64,000 nt of DNA, from NCBI GenBank assembly GCA_020634875.1, contig JACKAX010000001.1, positions 124,001 through 188,000 of the forward strand, read 5' to 3'. Shown here one piece after another: positions 33,284 through 41,683 of this stretch; positions within the stretch are counted from its first letter, which is position 1, and each line of letters opens with the position of its first letter. Under the pieces are notes generated by a model, which was not told the origin of the DNA, searched no databases, and saw only the letters and a program-made list of their open reading frames with translations. Source of the DNA: Anaerolineales bacterium (GTDB lineage: Bacteria > Chloroflexota > Anaerolineae > Anaerolineales > JABWBV01). A program made the position numbers and the translations under genes.

Positions 33284-33763
33284 ATGAACAATTTATGGAT
33301 CGAATTTAAAGCAGAGGTGCTCGACCAGTACCAACAGCAAAAGCAGATGGCCGAGGCCGCCTTAGCACAAGTAGATGATGCAGCCTTCTTTGCCCACTTG
33401 AAAGAAGATGGTGACGATCATACGAATAGCATCGCGATTTTGGTCAAACACCTCAGCGGCAACTTCCTCTCCCGTTGGACGGATTTTTTGACGACCGACG
33501 GTGAAAAAGCCGACCGCCAGCGCCCGCGTGAGTTTGTCCACGAGGCAAACGACAATCGTACTCAGATCATGGAACGTTGGGAGGCAGGCTGGCAATGTCT
33601 CTTTGACACCCTCGAAGCGCTCACCGAAGAAGACTTTGCCAAAACCGTCTACATCCGTGGCGAGGCGCACAGCGTGGTCAAAGCCATCCTGCGTAACCTC
33701 CTCCACACCACACACCATATCGGGCAAATTGATTTGTTGGCAACGGTTTTGAAAACGCCCTGA
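33284..33763 (+). CDS. DUF1572 (DinB-superfamily) protein
   Basis: A 159-residue four-helix protein with the DUF1572 pattern: DDHTNSIAILVKHLSGNFLSRWTDFLTTDGE in the first half and LLHTTHHIGQIDLL near the end, the latter giving the typical HHxGQ histidines. AGGAG precedes the ATG. It belongs to the broad DinB superfamily. The substrate or thiol cofactor is unknown. It is followed after 47 bp by a ParB-like-fold gene in the same direction. Confidence 0.87.
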   Translation: MNNLWIEFKAEVLDQYQQQKQMAEAALAQVDDAAFFAHLKEDGDDHTNSIAILVKHLSGNFLSRWTDFLTTDGEKADRQRPREFVHEANDNRTQIMERWEAGWQCLFDTLEALTEEDFAKTVYIRGEAHSVVKAILRNLLHTTHHIGQIDLLATVLKTP

Positions 33764-33810
33764 GAAATCAGCAATCATCATCCCCTTTTTTTCTGCACTT
33801 TTCCCAGTCT

Positions 33811-34311
33811 ATGCCTGCAAACGAAACGAACCTTGAAGAAGAAATCCGGCTTTTGGCATTAGACACCCTCTCTGCTCAAAAGTGGGCGCGCGAGGGAAAA
33901 ATCGAAGCGTGGGTTCACAAATACCTATTGAGCGGCAAAGGGGGGACAACGAACCCAGAATTTTCAGCAGGTCTCAAACGAGAAAAACGTTGGTGGAACG
34001 GACCGGTTGAATTGCCACTTGCAGATTTATCGCCGGCCGTAGGTACCGCACCAGGGATGGAATATGTGGTGGAAAAAGCGCCGTGGGAGGCTCGCATTCG
34101 CAAACTGGCTGCCTCATTTTCAACCCCATTTGCCCTGCCGCCTTTGATTGCTGAGTATAGAGACGGCATGTTGAGCATCCGCGACGGCAACACACGTCAC
34201 AGCGCGATGCACTTTCTTGGATGGACCACCTGTTGGGTGATCATCTGGTACAACTCAGAAAGTGATTATCATCGGCATAACCAAAGCCTCTTTCCGCCGG
34301 ACAAGCAATGA
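33811..34311 (+). CDS. ParB/sulfiredoxin-like fold protein of unknown function
   Basis: A 166-residue protein whose second half (PFALPPLIAEYRDGMLSIRD then GNTRHSAMHF) resembles the ParB/Srx nuclease-like fold motif, where GNTRH corresponds to the GHHR or GERR phosphate-binding turn. No helix-turn-helix is present, so it is not a partition protein. The N-terminus is helical. A perfect 15-bp terminator stem follows. Function unknown; nucleotide or DNA binding is possible. Confidence 0.65.
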   Translation: MPANETNLEEEIRLLALDTLSAQKWAREGKIEAWVHKYLLSGKGGTTNPEFSAGLKREKRWWNGPVELPLADLSPAVGTAPGMEYVVEKAPWEARIRKLAASFSTPFALPPLIAEYRDGMLSIRDGNTRHSAMHFLGWTTCWVIIWYNSESDYHRHNQSLFPPDKQ

Positions 34312-34323
34312 AGATGCACCAAA

Positions 34324-34370
34324 AACAGGGCCTCAAAACACGGAAACTATTTTGAGGCCCTGTTCGTTTA
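34324..34370 (+). terminator. Rho-independent terminator
   Basis: AACAGGGCCTCAAAA (34324-34338) pairs with TTTTGAGGCCCTGTT (34350-34364), a perfect 15-bp stem, followed by CGTTTA. Confidence 0.85.
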
Positions 34371-34418
34371 ACGCCTAGAAAGGCATTGCACCTTTATTCA
34401 CAAACCAGGAGTTTCCCC

Positions 34419-34832
34419 ATGTTAAAAACCATCAAAATCACCCTCGTCCTTCTCGTCTTTGCCCTCTTTGTGGGAGCCTGCACCTCCCAGCCCAAAGCCA
34501 ATATGCCCAACCCCGCCTCTGTCAACTGCACCGACAAAGGAGGCACCCTCACCATTGAAAAAAACGGCAATGGCGATGAATACGGCGTCTGCCACTTTGA
34601 AGACAACCTCCAATGTGAAGAATGGGCCATGATGAACGGTGACTGTCCCGAAGGCGGGCTGAAAATCACCGGTTACGTTACCAACGCGGCCATCTACTGC
34701 GCCATCTCCGGCGGCAAATACACCATCACCGACAGCAGTGGTGCACCCGAAAACGAACAAGGCACTTGCACCTTCAAAAGCGGCAACACCTGCGATGTGT
34801 GGGACTTCTACAACGGCAAATGCACCAAGTAA
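34419..34832 (+). CDS. Lipoprotein with two DUF333 repeats
   Basis: A 137-residue lipoprotein. The signal ends LFVGAC, and two DUF333 units follow: ASVNCTDKGGTLTIEKNGNG with CHFEDNLQCEEWAMMNGDC, and AAIYCAISGGKYTITDSSGA with CTFKSGNTCDVWDFYNGKC. Six cysteines per pair of repeats suggest disulfides. The family is annotated as putative hemolysin but has no proven lytic role. AGGAG precedes the ATG at 34419. It is flanked by strong terminators, so it is a single-gene unit. Confidence 0.88.
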   Translation: MLKTIKITLVLLVFALFVGACTSQPKANMPNPASVNCTDKGGTLTIEKNGNGDEYGVCHFEDNLQCEEWAMMNGDCPEGGLKITGYVTNAAIYCAISGGKYTITDSSGAPENEQGTCTFKSGNTCDVWDFYNGKCTK

Positions 34833-34847
34833 TTCTTTCAAAACGAT

Positions 34848-34882
34848 GTAAAAAGCGGCCTTCAAAGGAGGCCGCTTTTTAC
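34848..34882. terminator. Bidirectional-looking rho-independent terminator
   Basis: GTAAAAAGCGGCCT (34848-34861) pairs with AGGCCGCTTTTTAC (34869-34882), with a T-run at the end of the stem. Confidence 0.88.
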
Positions 34883-34903
34883 ATTCAGAACAGACCTTCA
34901 ATG

Positions 34904-34909
34904 TATACT
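34904..34909 (+). promoter_or_regulatory. -10 box giving a likely leaderless GNAT transcript
   Basis: TATACT with an upstream TG lies exactly 6 nt before the ATG at 34916. No Shine-Dalgarno is present. Confidence 0.5.
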
Positions 34910-34915
34910 ATTTCC

Positions 34916-35683
34916 ATGCACCTGATTCCCCTCTCCCACGCTCAACTCACCTCGCTCAAACCCCGCTTCTTCCCTGACCGCCCCGGCCCCTTGATCGGCC
35001 TCCACGCCATCCAAACCGGACACGGACATGCCTGGGCCGACCGCTGGCCTGATCCCCGCGTTCTACTCACCGAAACCGCCGGAAATTATTCTCTCTCCGG
35101 TGATCCCGACGCCCTCACCCCCGACGCTTTACGCCCGCTGATCTCCGGCTTTGTCGAAGCCCCGGACACCTTTGTCCGACTTCTGCGGACCGCGTTTCCC
35201 GATCTCATTCGCTGGCCGCGCGTGATCTACGCCCTACCCGGCCCACCACATTACAACGACCCGCCCGGATTCGTCATCCGACGTTTGGGCGTGGAAGACG
35301 CGCGGCCCCTGGCAAACTTGAGCGAAGAATCGAACTGGATTTACAAAACCTGGTACGGAGCCGAAAACCTGGCAAAAAGTGGCCACGCGTGGGGTGCGTT
35401 CGCGGACGGGCAACTGGTATCCGTCGCGAACACGTTCTTCGTCGGGGCGCGGTACGAAGACCTGGGGGTGATTACCGAGCTGGGGTTCCGTGGCCGCGGG
35501 CTAAGTGTGGCTTGTGCAGGCGCGATGTGTACAGACGTAATCGCCCGCGGGCGGATTCCCAGTTGGAGCACATCCACCGATAACCTTGCCAGTATGCGCG
35601 TGGCAGAGAAGTTGGGCTTTCAGTTCGAGCGGTGGGATGTGTTATATGTGGCGAATTTTGACGTGCCTGAGGCGGGGCCATAA
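34916..35683 (+). CDS. GNAT family N-acetyltransferase
   Basis: A 255-residue protein with a C-terminal GNAT domain (about 120-245): FVIRRLGVEDARPLANLSEE, VSVANTFFVGARYEDLGVIT, and the acetyl-CoA-binding GFRGRGLSVACAGAMCTDVI, then NLASMRVAEKLGFQFERWD. The N-terminal half has no clear family. The ATG at 34916 lies 6 nt after a -10 box, fitting a leaderless mRNA; an ATG at 34901 is an alternative. The acceptor substrate is unknown. Confidence 0.87.
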   Translation: MHLIPLSHAQLTSLKPRFFPDRPGPLIGLHAIQTGHGHAWADRWPDPRVLLTETAGNYSLSGDPDALTPDALRPLISGFVEAPDTFVRLLRTAFPDLIRWPRVIYALPGPPHYNDPPGFVIRRLGVEDARPLANLSEESNWIYKTWYGAENLAKSGHAWGAFADGQLVSVANTFFVGARYEDLGVITELGFRGRGLSVACAGAMCTDVIARGRIPSWSTSTDNLASMRVAEKLGFQFERWDVLYVANFDVPEAGP

Positions 35684-35710
35684 AAGGCGGAAGTTTTCGT
35701 TTTTTCAGCT

Positions 35711-36296
35711 ATGAAGAAGAAACGGTTTGCGTTGGTTGGATTGTCAGTTTGTTTTACTTGCCGCACTGAACTTTCTGGCAGCCTATCCTCCCTGTTCGGA
35801 CGAGTATCCTGCTTGGCAAACATCCCCTTACATTCGGCCCTACCCGGTCGGAGAAAACTACCCGCTCTATCAGGGCAACTGCAAGCTGGGGGGACATCAC
35901 GGGGTGTACCGCTACAGCTATGATTTTTTGATGCCGATTGGGGAAGTCGTTACGGTGGCGCGGGGCGGGAGCGTATACGAAGTCCGCACGGGCAGCGTGG
36001 ACGGGGGCGGCTCGGATCATCTCGTCAAGATTCAACATGAGGATGGAACGATTGCCACATACTCACACCTCCACAACGCGCTGGTAGCGGTTGGACAGGT
36101 GATTCAGGCAGGCGAGCCGATTGCGCGTAGTGGAAATACGGGTAAAACCGGAGGCACGCCCCATCTCCATTCTTAAGTTTCGACGTGCTCCGAATCCGTC
36201 AACTGCCGAACGTTGCCAGTCACCTTTCGGAACGCGGGGGAGAATGTAGGGAGACTGGAGGATGGAGTGGTGTATGAGGCGCATATTAAGAAATAG
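35711..36296 (+). pseudogene. M23 (LytM) family peptidase, frameshifted
   Basis: Pieces of one secreted M23 metallopeptidase lie in three frames. A signal-peptide start MKKKRFALVGLSV at 35711 shifts near 35750 to VLLAALNFLAAYPPCSDEY. The main part has HHGVYRYSYDFLMP, GEVVTVARGGSVYEV, TIATYSHLHNALV and GGTPHLH. An apparent 8-base insertion near 36174 interrupts HLH-FDV, and another shift near 36215 leads to LPVTFRNAGENVGRLEDG and the end EAHIKK. Three shifts in 600 bp suggest decay, although sequencing error cannot be excluded because the coding similarity is well kept. Confidence 0.75.
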
Positions 36297-36364
36297 CTTA
36301 AGAACGTGAAGGGGAGAAGGGCAAAATACAACTAATCTAATATCTCTATACGAAGGACTTCCCT

Positions 36365-37387
36365 ATGCCCAGGCTCATACTCGTTGCCCTACTTGTATCG
36401 CTCATTTTTGTGGGGAGCGGATGCGCTCAACCCACCGTTTCCCCGGATGCCACCCCCGTGATCGTGATTCGAGTAGGCCCCCCCAATACCGGACCCACCG
36501 CGACCCCCTTACCCGAAAATATTCCCACCCCTGTCGAGGCAACCGGCAGCAACCCGTTAGACCCGCCCCAAAGCGTCCACATGCCGGATAACGGAGTGGC
36601 CGTCCCGATGCAAACGATTCATGGTCTGCCCAGTGTGGAGGTGTTTATCAATGGTAGTGGCCCCTATCATTTTGTGGTGGACTGGGGCGCAAACATCTTC
36701 GCGATGTCCCCTCAAATGGCCCTGGACTTGAACCTCCCCGTTCTGGGTACCGATGAGATGGGAAACCAAAATGCCTTTGTCACCACGCTTTCCGTTGGAG
36801 AGGCAGAATTCGGGGGCCTGATCGCCGTTCTCGACACGTTCTTTTCCAACACCGATGAAGATGGGGTGATAGGCCGGAACGTGTATGAATCCTTGCTGAT
36901 GACACTGGATTATCCCAACCAATCCATCCGATTTGAAACGGGCGAACTGCCTCCCGCCAATGGGGCAGACATCCTAACGTACACCCCCAGTGAAGGGGGC
37001 GCGCCCATGCTCGATCTCGAACTCAACGGGAACCATTACCTGGCCGTAGTGGACACGGGCGCTTCGCGATGGATGATCTGGCCCGCCTCCCAAATCGGTG
37101 AGCTTGAATTTCTGTTCGGCCCGGTGGAAGGGGAGGCGGCCTCTGGCCCACAGTTGGGCACCGTCGGAACGCAAGTCGGGCGGTTGGCGCAGGATGTTCA
37201 CTTTGGCGCATATACGTTTGCCCAACCGCTGATTGACATCATTGACCGCCCCGAAATTTTAGTGGGGAGCCGTTTACTTTCCAATTTTACGGTCACGCTG
37301 GACCAGAAAAATCTTCGGATTCAACTGGCGCGTCCCAACACAGAGCCAATTGTGGTGCCACAAGCAACGTGGGAGGCTGTGCCTTAA
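36365..37387 (+). CDS. Two-lobed retropepsin-like aspartic protease lipoprotein
   Basis: A 340-residue lipoprotein (lipobox FVGSGC) with a Pro/Thr-rich linker and two pepsin-like lobes. The second lobe has a canonical catalytic motif in AVVDTGASRWMIW (residue ~232). The first lobe has FVVDWGANIFAMS (residue ~104), where DWG replaces DTG. Each lobe has the downstream hydrophobic glycine strand (GVIGRNVYESLLMTLDY, ILVGSRLLSNFTVTLDQ). Architecture resembles bacterial single-chain retropepsin-like proteases. AAGGA precedes the ATG. Substrates are unknown. Confidence 0.83.
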   Translation: MPRLILVALLVSLIFVGSGCAQPTVSPDATPVIVIRVGPPNTGPTATPLPENIPTPVEATGSNPLDPPQSVHMPDNGVAVPMQTIHGLPSVEVFINGSGPYHFVVDWGANIFAMSPQMALDLNLPVLGTDEMGNQNAFVTTLSVGEAEFGGLIAVLDTFFSNTDEDGVIGRNVYESLLMTLDYPNQSIRFETGELPPANGADILTYTPSEGGAPMLDLELNGNHYLAVVDTGASRWMIWPASQIGELEFLFGPVEGEAASGPQLGTVGTQVGRLAQDVHFGAYTFAQPLIDIIDRPEILVGSRLLSNFTVTLDQKNLRIQLARPNTEPIVVPQATWEAVP

Positions 37388-37411
37388 ATGTCCTTCAGAA
37401 ACGTAACGTAC

Positions 37412-38704
37412 TCAATCCGCCACCGCCCTCGCCCCCTCCACTTCCGGCGTTTGCGCCCAAAAATACTTCCAATACAGATAAACCGATATCGAATACAACA
37501 CAATCACCAGCGAAAACACCGGATTAAACCCATACTGCACCTGGAGATACCCGCTCATCGTCGGGCTAAATGCACGCCCGGAACTCCAGGCCATGCTTAC
37601 CAGACTGGCGGCCGTCGCCCGCGCCTCCGGTTTAACACGCTCCATCACAAAGGTCTGATAGACCGGGTTACTCATATTCATGAAGGCCAGCCGAACGTAA
37701 TAGGCCAATGCCGCCACCCCGAACCAGGGCGAAAAGCCCAACATCATCAGGAACGGGATAGAAAGCAGTTGGGTATAAACCACCAGTTGAATTTTGCCGT
37801 ACTTCTCCGCAATCGCTGGTGCCAGCAAAAAACCCGCCGCCATCGCCAGCGATCCCCACGCAAACAGCGTCCCAATCGCTTGATCGCTTTGCCCATGCAC
37901 CTGCCTGAAAAACAGATTCATAAACGGCATAAACAACCCCGCCCCAAACGAAGTCACCAGAATGGGCAACACCAGTTTGCTGAACATCGAAAAATGTTCT
38001 CGGAAATACGAAAGCGGCATAAAGAGTGCGCGGTCTTCTTCCGGGCCGGAATGGTCCCCTTGTAATCGGGAGAGAGGCAACAAACCCAGCACGATGATCA
38101 TGACAATCACCCCCAACGCCAACCCATACGCCGCACTGCTCGTTGCCGGAACATGCCGCCACAACCCCAACCATGAGGGGAGATACCCCCCGATCCAGTT
38201 GCCCACAAACATCGCCGTCATCCGCAAGCCAAAACTCAGGCTGAACAAATACGTGCGCTCTTCCTCGCCGGAGTTTTCCATCAGAAACGGACTCTGCACC
38301 ACCGTTGAAAGGCTTTGCGCCAGGCCAAGCACCACATTCATCGCAAAGAAAATGATCGTGCCCGGAAACAGCACCATCACAATCACGCCCGTCGCGTAGG
38401 CCACCGTGGAACTCATAATTGCGCGTTTCCGGCCCAGGCGGTCGGCCAGATACCCCATCGGGATCGCCGCCAGCAAAGCGGTGCTGTTATTCACCGTGAT
38501 CAGGTTTCCTAACAGCGACTCATCATACCCCAGGCTGAGTACATAAAAGTTGTACAGCAACTGGAACACCCCCATCCCAATGCCGAAAAAGATCAAATAC
38601 ACAAGATACCGCCGCGCGTTCGGACGAAACGCGTGAATGCGTGCCCCGTAAGTCGTCAGGGTCCCCGCAAAGGTCGAAAAAAACGCTTTAATTTTCACTA
38701 CCAT
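37412..38704 (-). CDS. MFS transporter
   Basis: A 430-residue, 12-helix major facilitator. The cytoplasmic loop 2-3 motif is GYLADRLGRKRAIMSS. Other marks are LSLGYDESLLGNLITVNNST and SNPVYQTFVMERVKPEARAT. GAGG precedes the ATG. The gene upstream in the same direction is a clear paralog (shared GYDESLLG, NSGEEERTYLFS, EKYGKIQ). The substrate is unknown; similarity in the central region suggests drug or solute efflux. Confidence 0.9.
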   Translation of the reverse strand: MVVKIKAFFSTFAGTLTTYGARIHAFRPNARRYLVYLIFFGIGMGVFQLLYNFYVLSLGYDESLLGNLITVNNSTALLAAIPMGYLADRLGRKRAIMSSTVAYATGVIVMVLFPGTIIFFAMNVVLGLAQSLSTVVQSPFLMENSGEEERTYLFSLSFGLRMTAMFVGNWIGGYLPSWLGLWRHVPATSSAAYGLALGVIVMIIVLGLLPLSRLQGDHSGPEEDRALFMPLSYFREHFSMFSKLVLPILVTSFGAGLFMPFMNLFFRQVHGQSDQAIGTLFAWGSLAMAAGFLLAPAIAEKYGKIQLVVYTQLLSIPFLMMLGFSPWFGVAALAYYVRLAFMNMSNPVYQTFVMERVKPEARATAASLVSMAWSSGRAFSPTMSGYLQVQYGFNPVFSLVIVLYSISVYLYWKYFWAQTPEVEGARAVAD

Positions 38705-38718
38705 GCCTCATCAAAAAT

Positions 38719-39999
38719 TTACACCGCCACGGCCACAGGTTTCTCGCTTTTCCGCCAGAAATACTGCCAATACAAACCCACTGCGATGATGTAACACACA
38801 ATCGTCACAAAAAACGGCCAACCGAACCCACTCTCCACTTGCAACGCCCCACTCAAAGACGGACTGAACGCCCAGCCAAAATTCCACGCCATACTCGTCA
38901 GGCTCGCCACCGTCGCCCGTGATTCGGGGTCCACGTGTTCCATCACAAAGGTCTGGTACACCGGGTTACTCATGTTCATCAACGCCACCCGCACGTAATA
39001 CGCACTCGCGCTCAACCAGAACCACGGCGAATACCCCAAAATGATCAAAAACGGGATCGAAAGCGCCTGCGTCACCACCACGACTTGAATTTTGCCGTAC
39101 TTCTCCGCAATCGGCGGGGCGATCAGCATCCCGATGCCCATCGCCAACGAACCCCACGCAAACAGCGCCCCGATCACCCCATCCGACTGGTGATGTACCG
39201 TGCGGAAAAACACATTCATAAACGGCATCACCATCCCCGCCCCAATCGCCGTTATCAGCAGCGGGAAAACCAACCGGCCCAAAAGGGATCGCTCCTTCCA
39301 AAAGTAGGAAATGGGGGCAAACATCGTGCGGGCCTCTTTTTCCCCGCCCTTGTACATGCGCCGTAACCCGAACAGGGGCACCAACCCCAACACCGCCAGC
39401 ACACTGACCGCTCCCAACGCCCAGCCATACGCCGTACTGCTCGTCGCCTCCGTCCCCTGCCAGACGCCCATCCACGCCGGAAGATACCCGCCCAGCCAGT
39501 TCCCGACAAACCCCGCCAGCGTGGACATCCCAAAGCTAAAACTAAACAAATACGTGCGCTCTTCCTCCCCACTATTTTCCATCAAAAACGGCGCGGTCGT
39601 CACCGCCCCCAAACTTTGCGCCATCCCCAATAGCACATTCATCACATAAAACAACCCCACCGACGGCCACATCACCATCGCCATCACAGACGCGCTGGTG
39701 AGAATGCCGCTCAGCAACAACGACCACTTCCGCCCCAACCGGTCAGCGAGATACCCAATTGGCAGGGCAACAATCAGCGCGCTCAAGTTATTCGTCGTGA
39801 TCAGCCGCCCCAACAGCGATTCATCATACCCCAGGCTCAACACATAAAAGTTGAATAACAATCGGAACACGCCAAACGCCGCCCCGGCCAACATCACGTT
39901 AACTAAATACAACCGGGCATTGCGTTGAAACGCTCCGACCCGGTTGACATACGTCGTCAAAGATTGGCCGATAGCACGGCCAGAAAACTTGATATTCAT
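38719..39999 (-). CDS. MFS transporter, tandem paralog
   Basis: A 426-residue 12-helix MFS protein closely related to the next gene downstream (GYDESLLGRLITTNNLSA, GYLADRLGRKWSLLLSG, APFLMENSGEEERTYLFSFS, SNPVYQTFVMEHVDPESRAT). The ATG at 39999 with a GGAG site is preferred over 40044. Tandem duplication is likely; they may form a pair or have diverged in substrate. The start is 69 bp upstream of the MBL hydrolase stop region, with no terminator seen between. Confidence 0.9.
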   Translation of the reverse strand: MNIKFSGRAIGQSLTTYVNRVGAFQRNARLYLVNVMLAGAAFGVFRLLFNFYVLSLGYDESLLGRLITTNNLSALIVALPIGYLADRLGRKWSLLLSGILTSASVMAMVMWPSVGLFYVMNVLLGMAQSLGAVTTAPFLMENSGEEERTYLFSFSFGMSTLAGFVGNWLGGYLPAWMGVWQGTEATSSTAYGWALGAVSVLAVLGLVPLFGLRRMYKGGEKEARTMFAPISYFWKERSLLGRLVFPLLITAIGAGMVMPFMNVFFRTVHHQSDGVIGALFAWGSLAMGIGMLIAPPIAEKYGKIQVVVVTQALSIPFLIILGYSPWFWLSASAYYVRVALMNMSNPVYQTFVMEHVDPESRATVASLTSMAWNFGWAFSPSLSGALQVESGFGWPFFVTIVCYIIAVGLYWQYFWRKSEKPVAVAV

Positions 40000-40068
40000 T
40001 TGTGTTCTCCAAGAATGGGGCGCATGTAAAAGCGTTTTCCCCATCCTATAAAAAAACTGGCAAAAGGC

Positions 40069-40833
40069 TTACGGTGAACCAAACGCCAACGTCATAAAAT
40101 CCTCTGCCAGGGCTACCTCCCCAGTATAAGCCGCACTCGCCTCCGCGACAAGTTCAGCGCCGGACAATTGACGGGTGGAATAATGAATGAGCAACAGCCG
40201 CGCGGCGTTGGCCCGCGCGGCAATTTCACCAGCCTGACGGGGGGAACTGTGCCCGGCAAAATCGCCCCCAGCCTCATGGACCAGAACATCCGCCCCTGCC
40301 CCCAATCGGACTACGGCCTCGCACGGTTTTGTATCGCACGAGTACGCGAAACTTTGCCCGGACTTAAAGTTCACCCGCAGACCAATGTTGGGAATTGCGT
40401 GTTGGACGGGAGAGGTGAGCAGGGTAAAGTCCGGGCAGGTCAATGTTGGAGACAGTTGATCCGCGGAAATGGGGATGAAATGGACCGGGTAAAAATCATC
40501 CCATGTGGTCCAGTCATATAAATTCAGCATAGCTTGGACCCGGTCAAGCGTAAAAGGCAAGCCGTAAAGATTGAGTGGGCGTTTCCGACCGAGAATCCAC
40601 ATGTTTAGCAACAACGCCGGAATCCCCAATGTGTGATCGGGATGGAAATGGGTCACGATCAAATCGGTCAGATCATGGAAATCTACCCCTGCTTGTTGTA
40701 ACCGGAGAATAGATTGATTATTAGGTGAGTCAACTAAAACAATGCGCGTTTGCCCCACAATGACGAAATGGGTGTTTTCACGCTCGCGCGATGGAATAGC
40801 ATCGGATGAACCGAGAAAGATAACTTTGGGCAT
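40069..40833 (-). CDS. MBL-fold hydrolase, RNase Z-like
   Basis: A 254-residue metallo-beta-lactamase-fold protein. Metal motif HFHPDHTLGI near residue 60, further ligands probably in TSPVQHAIPN, VHEAGGDFAGHSS and LLIHYSTRQL. This pattern resembles the ElaC/RNase Z or phosphodiesterase branch, although the usual tRNA-binding exosite is not obvious. It begins 9 bp after the sugar permease gene, so it belongs to the GntR-controlled operon, suggesting a catabolic phosphodiesterase or lactonase rather than tRNA processing. Confidence 0.83.
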   Translation of the reverse strand: MPKVIFLGSSDAIPSRERENTHFVIVGQTRIVLVDSPNNQSILRLQQAGVDFHDLTDLIVTHFHPDHTLGIPALLLNMWILGRKRPLNLYGLPFTLDRVQAMLNLYDWTTWDDFYPVHFIPISADQLSPTLTCPDFTLLTSPVQHAIPNIGLRVNFKSGQSFAYSCDTKPCEAVVRLGAGADVLVHEAGGDFAGHSSPRQAGEIAARANAARLLLIHYSTRQLSGAELVAEASAAYTGEVALAEDFMTLAFGSP

Positions 40834-40842
40834 AGAAAAGGA

Positions 40843-41682
40843 TTACTTAATACCAGAATGGAGAAAACTCTCCACAAAATGGCGTTGGAAAATCAGAAAG
40901 AGAATGAAAAGCGGGGCAATGACCATCAACGTTGCGGCACTCAGCAACGACCATTGCGCGCCAATCTCTCCCAACTGGGTAAACCGCACCAGCCCCGCGG
41001 TCAACGGGCGGCTTTTATCGCTGTTAGTGATGACCAGGGGCCAGAGAAATTCATTCCAGTGCCAGGTGATGGAGGACAGGCTAAACGCGAGAAGCGAGGG
41101 CAAAGTGGGCGGCAGGTAGACGTGAATGATCAGTTGCCACCATGTGCATCCGTCCATCTCGCCTGCATCCACGAGATCACGCGGGACTTCCAAAAAGGCC
41201 TGGCGCATCAAAAACACGCCAAAGGCAGAACCAAAGTAGGGGATCGCAATCGCCAGCAAAGTGTCGAAAATGCCCAACTGCCGGATGGTCGCGAAATTGG
41301 GGGCCAGCAGGGCGGAAGTGGGGATCATCATTTGCAGCAAAATGAAGAAAAAGAGCCACTTTTTACCGGAAAATTTGTAATTTGCCAATGCGAAACCGCC
41401 CAATACAATCGTCACAAGCTGAACGACCAGGATCATCACCACGATCAAAACCGTGTTCAGATAATACTGTCCGAACGGGGCCAGGGACCAGGCGCGCGTG
41501 TAATTTTCCAGGGTCAGCGTCGAGCCAAACCACACATCCCCGCGCCCCATCGGTTCCGTCGCGGGCCGGAACGAGGCCACCACCGCCCAGAGAACCGGCG
41601 TCATCCAAAGCAACACCATCGCCGCGGTCAAGAGGGTGGTCAGGTAGTTCCCGAATTGAGACAGAAATTTTTTAGAGGCCAT
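40843..41682 (-). CDS. Carbohydrate ABC transporter permease (MalG-type)
   Basis: A 279-residue inner membrane permease with six helices and the EAA loop DAGEMDGCTWWQLIIHVYLP. It carries the MalG/AraQ-type N-terminus MASKKFLSQFG and ends VESFLHSGIK. It pairs with the MalF-type permease encoded directly upstream (1 bp gap). No ATPase gene is in the operon; a shared MsmX-like ATPase elsewhere is expected. Confidence 0.93.
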   Translation of the reverse strand: MASKKFLSQFGNYLTTLLTAAMVLLWMTPVLWAVVASFRPATEPMGRGDVWFGSTLTLENYTRAWSLAPFGQYYLNTVLIVVMILVVQLVTIVLGGFALANYKFSGKKWLFFFILLQMMIPTSALLAPNFATIRQLGIFDTLLAIAIPYFGSAFGVFLMRQAFLEVPRDLVDAGEMDGCTWWQLIIHVYLPPTLPSLLAFSLSSITWHWNEFLWPLVITNSDKSRPLTAGLVRFTQLGEIGAQWSLLSAATLMVIAPLFILFLIFQRHFVESFLHSGIK

Positions 41683-41683
41683 A

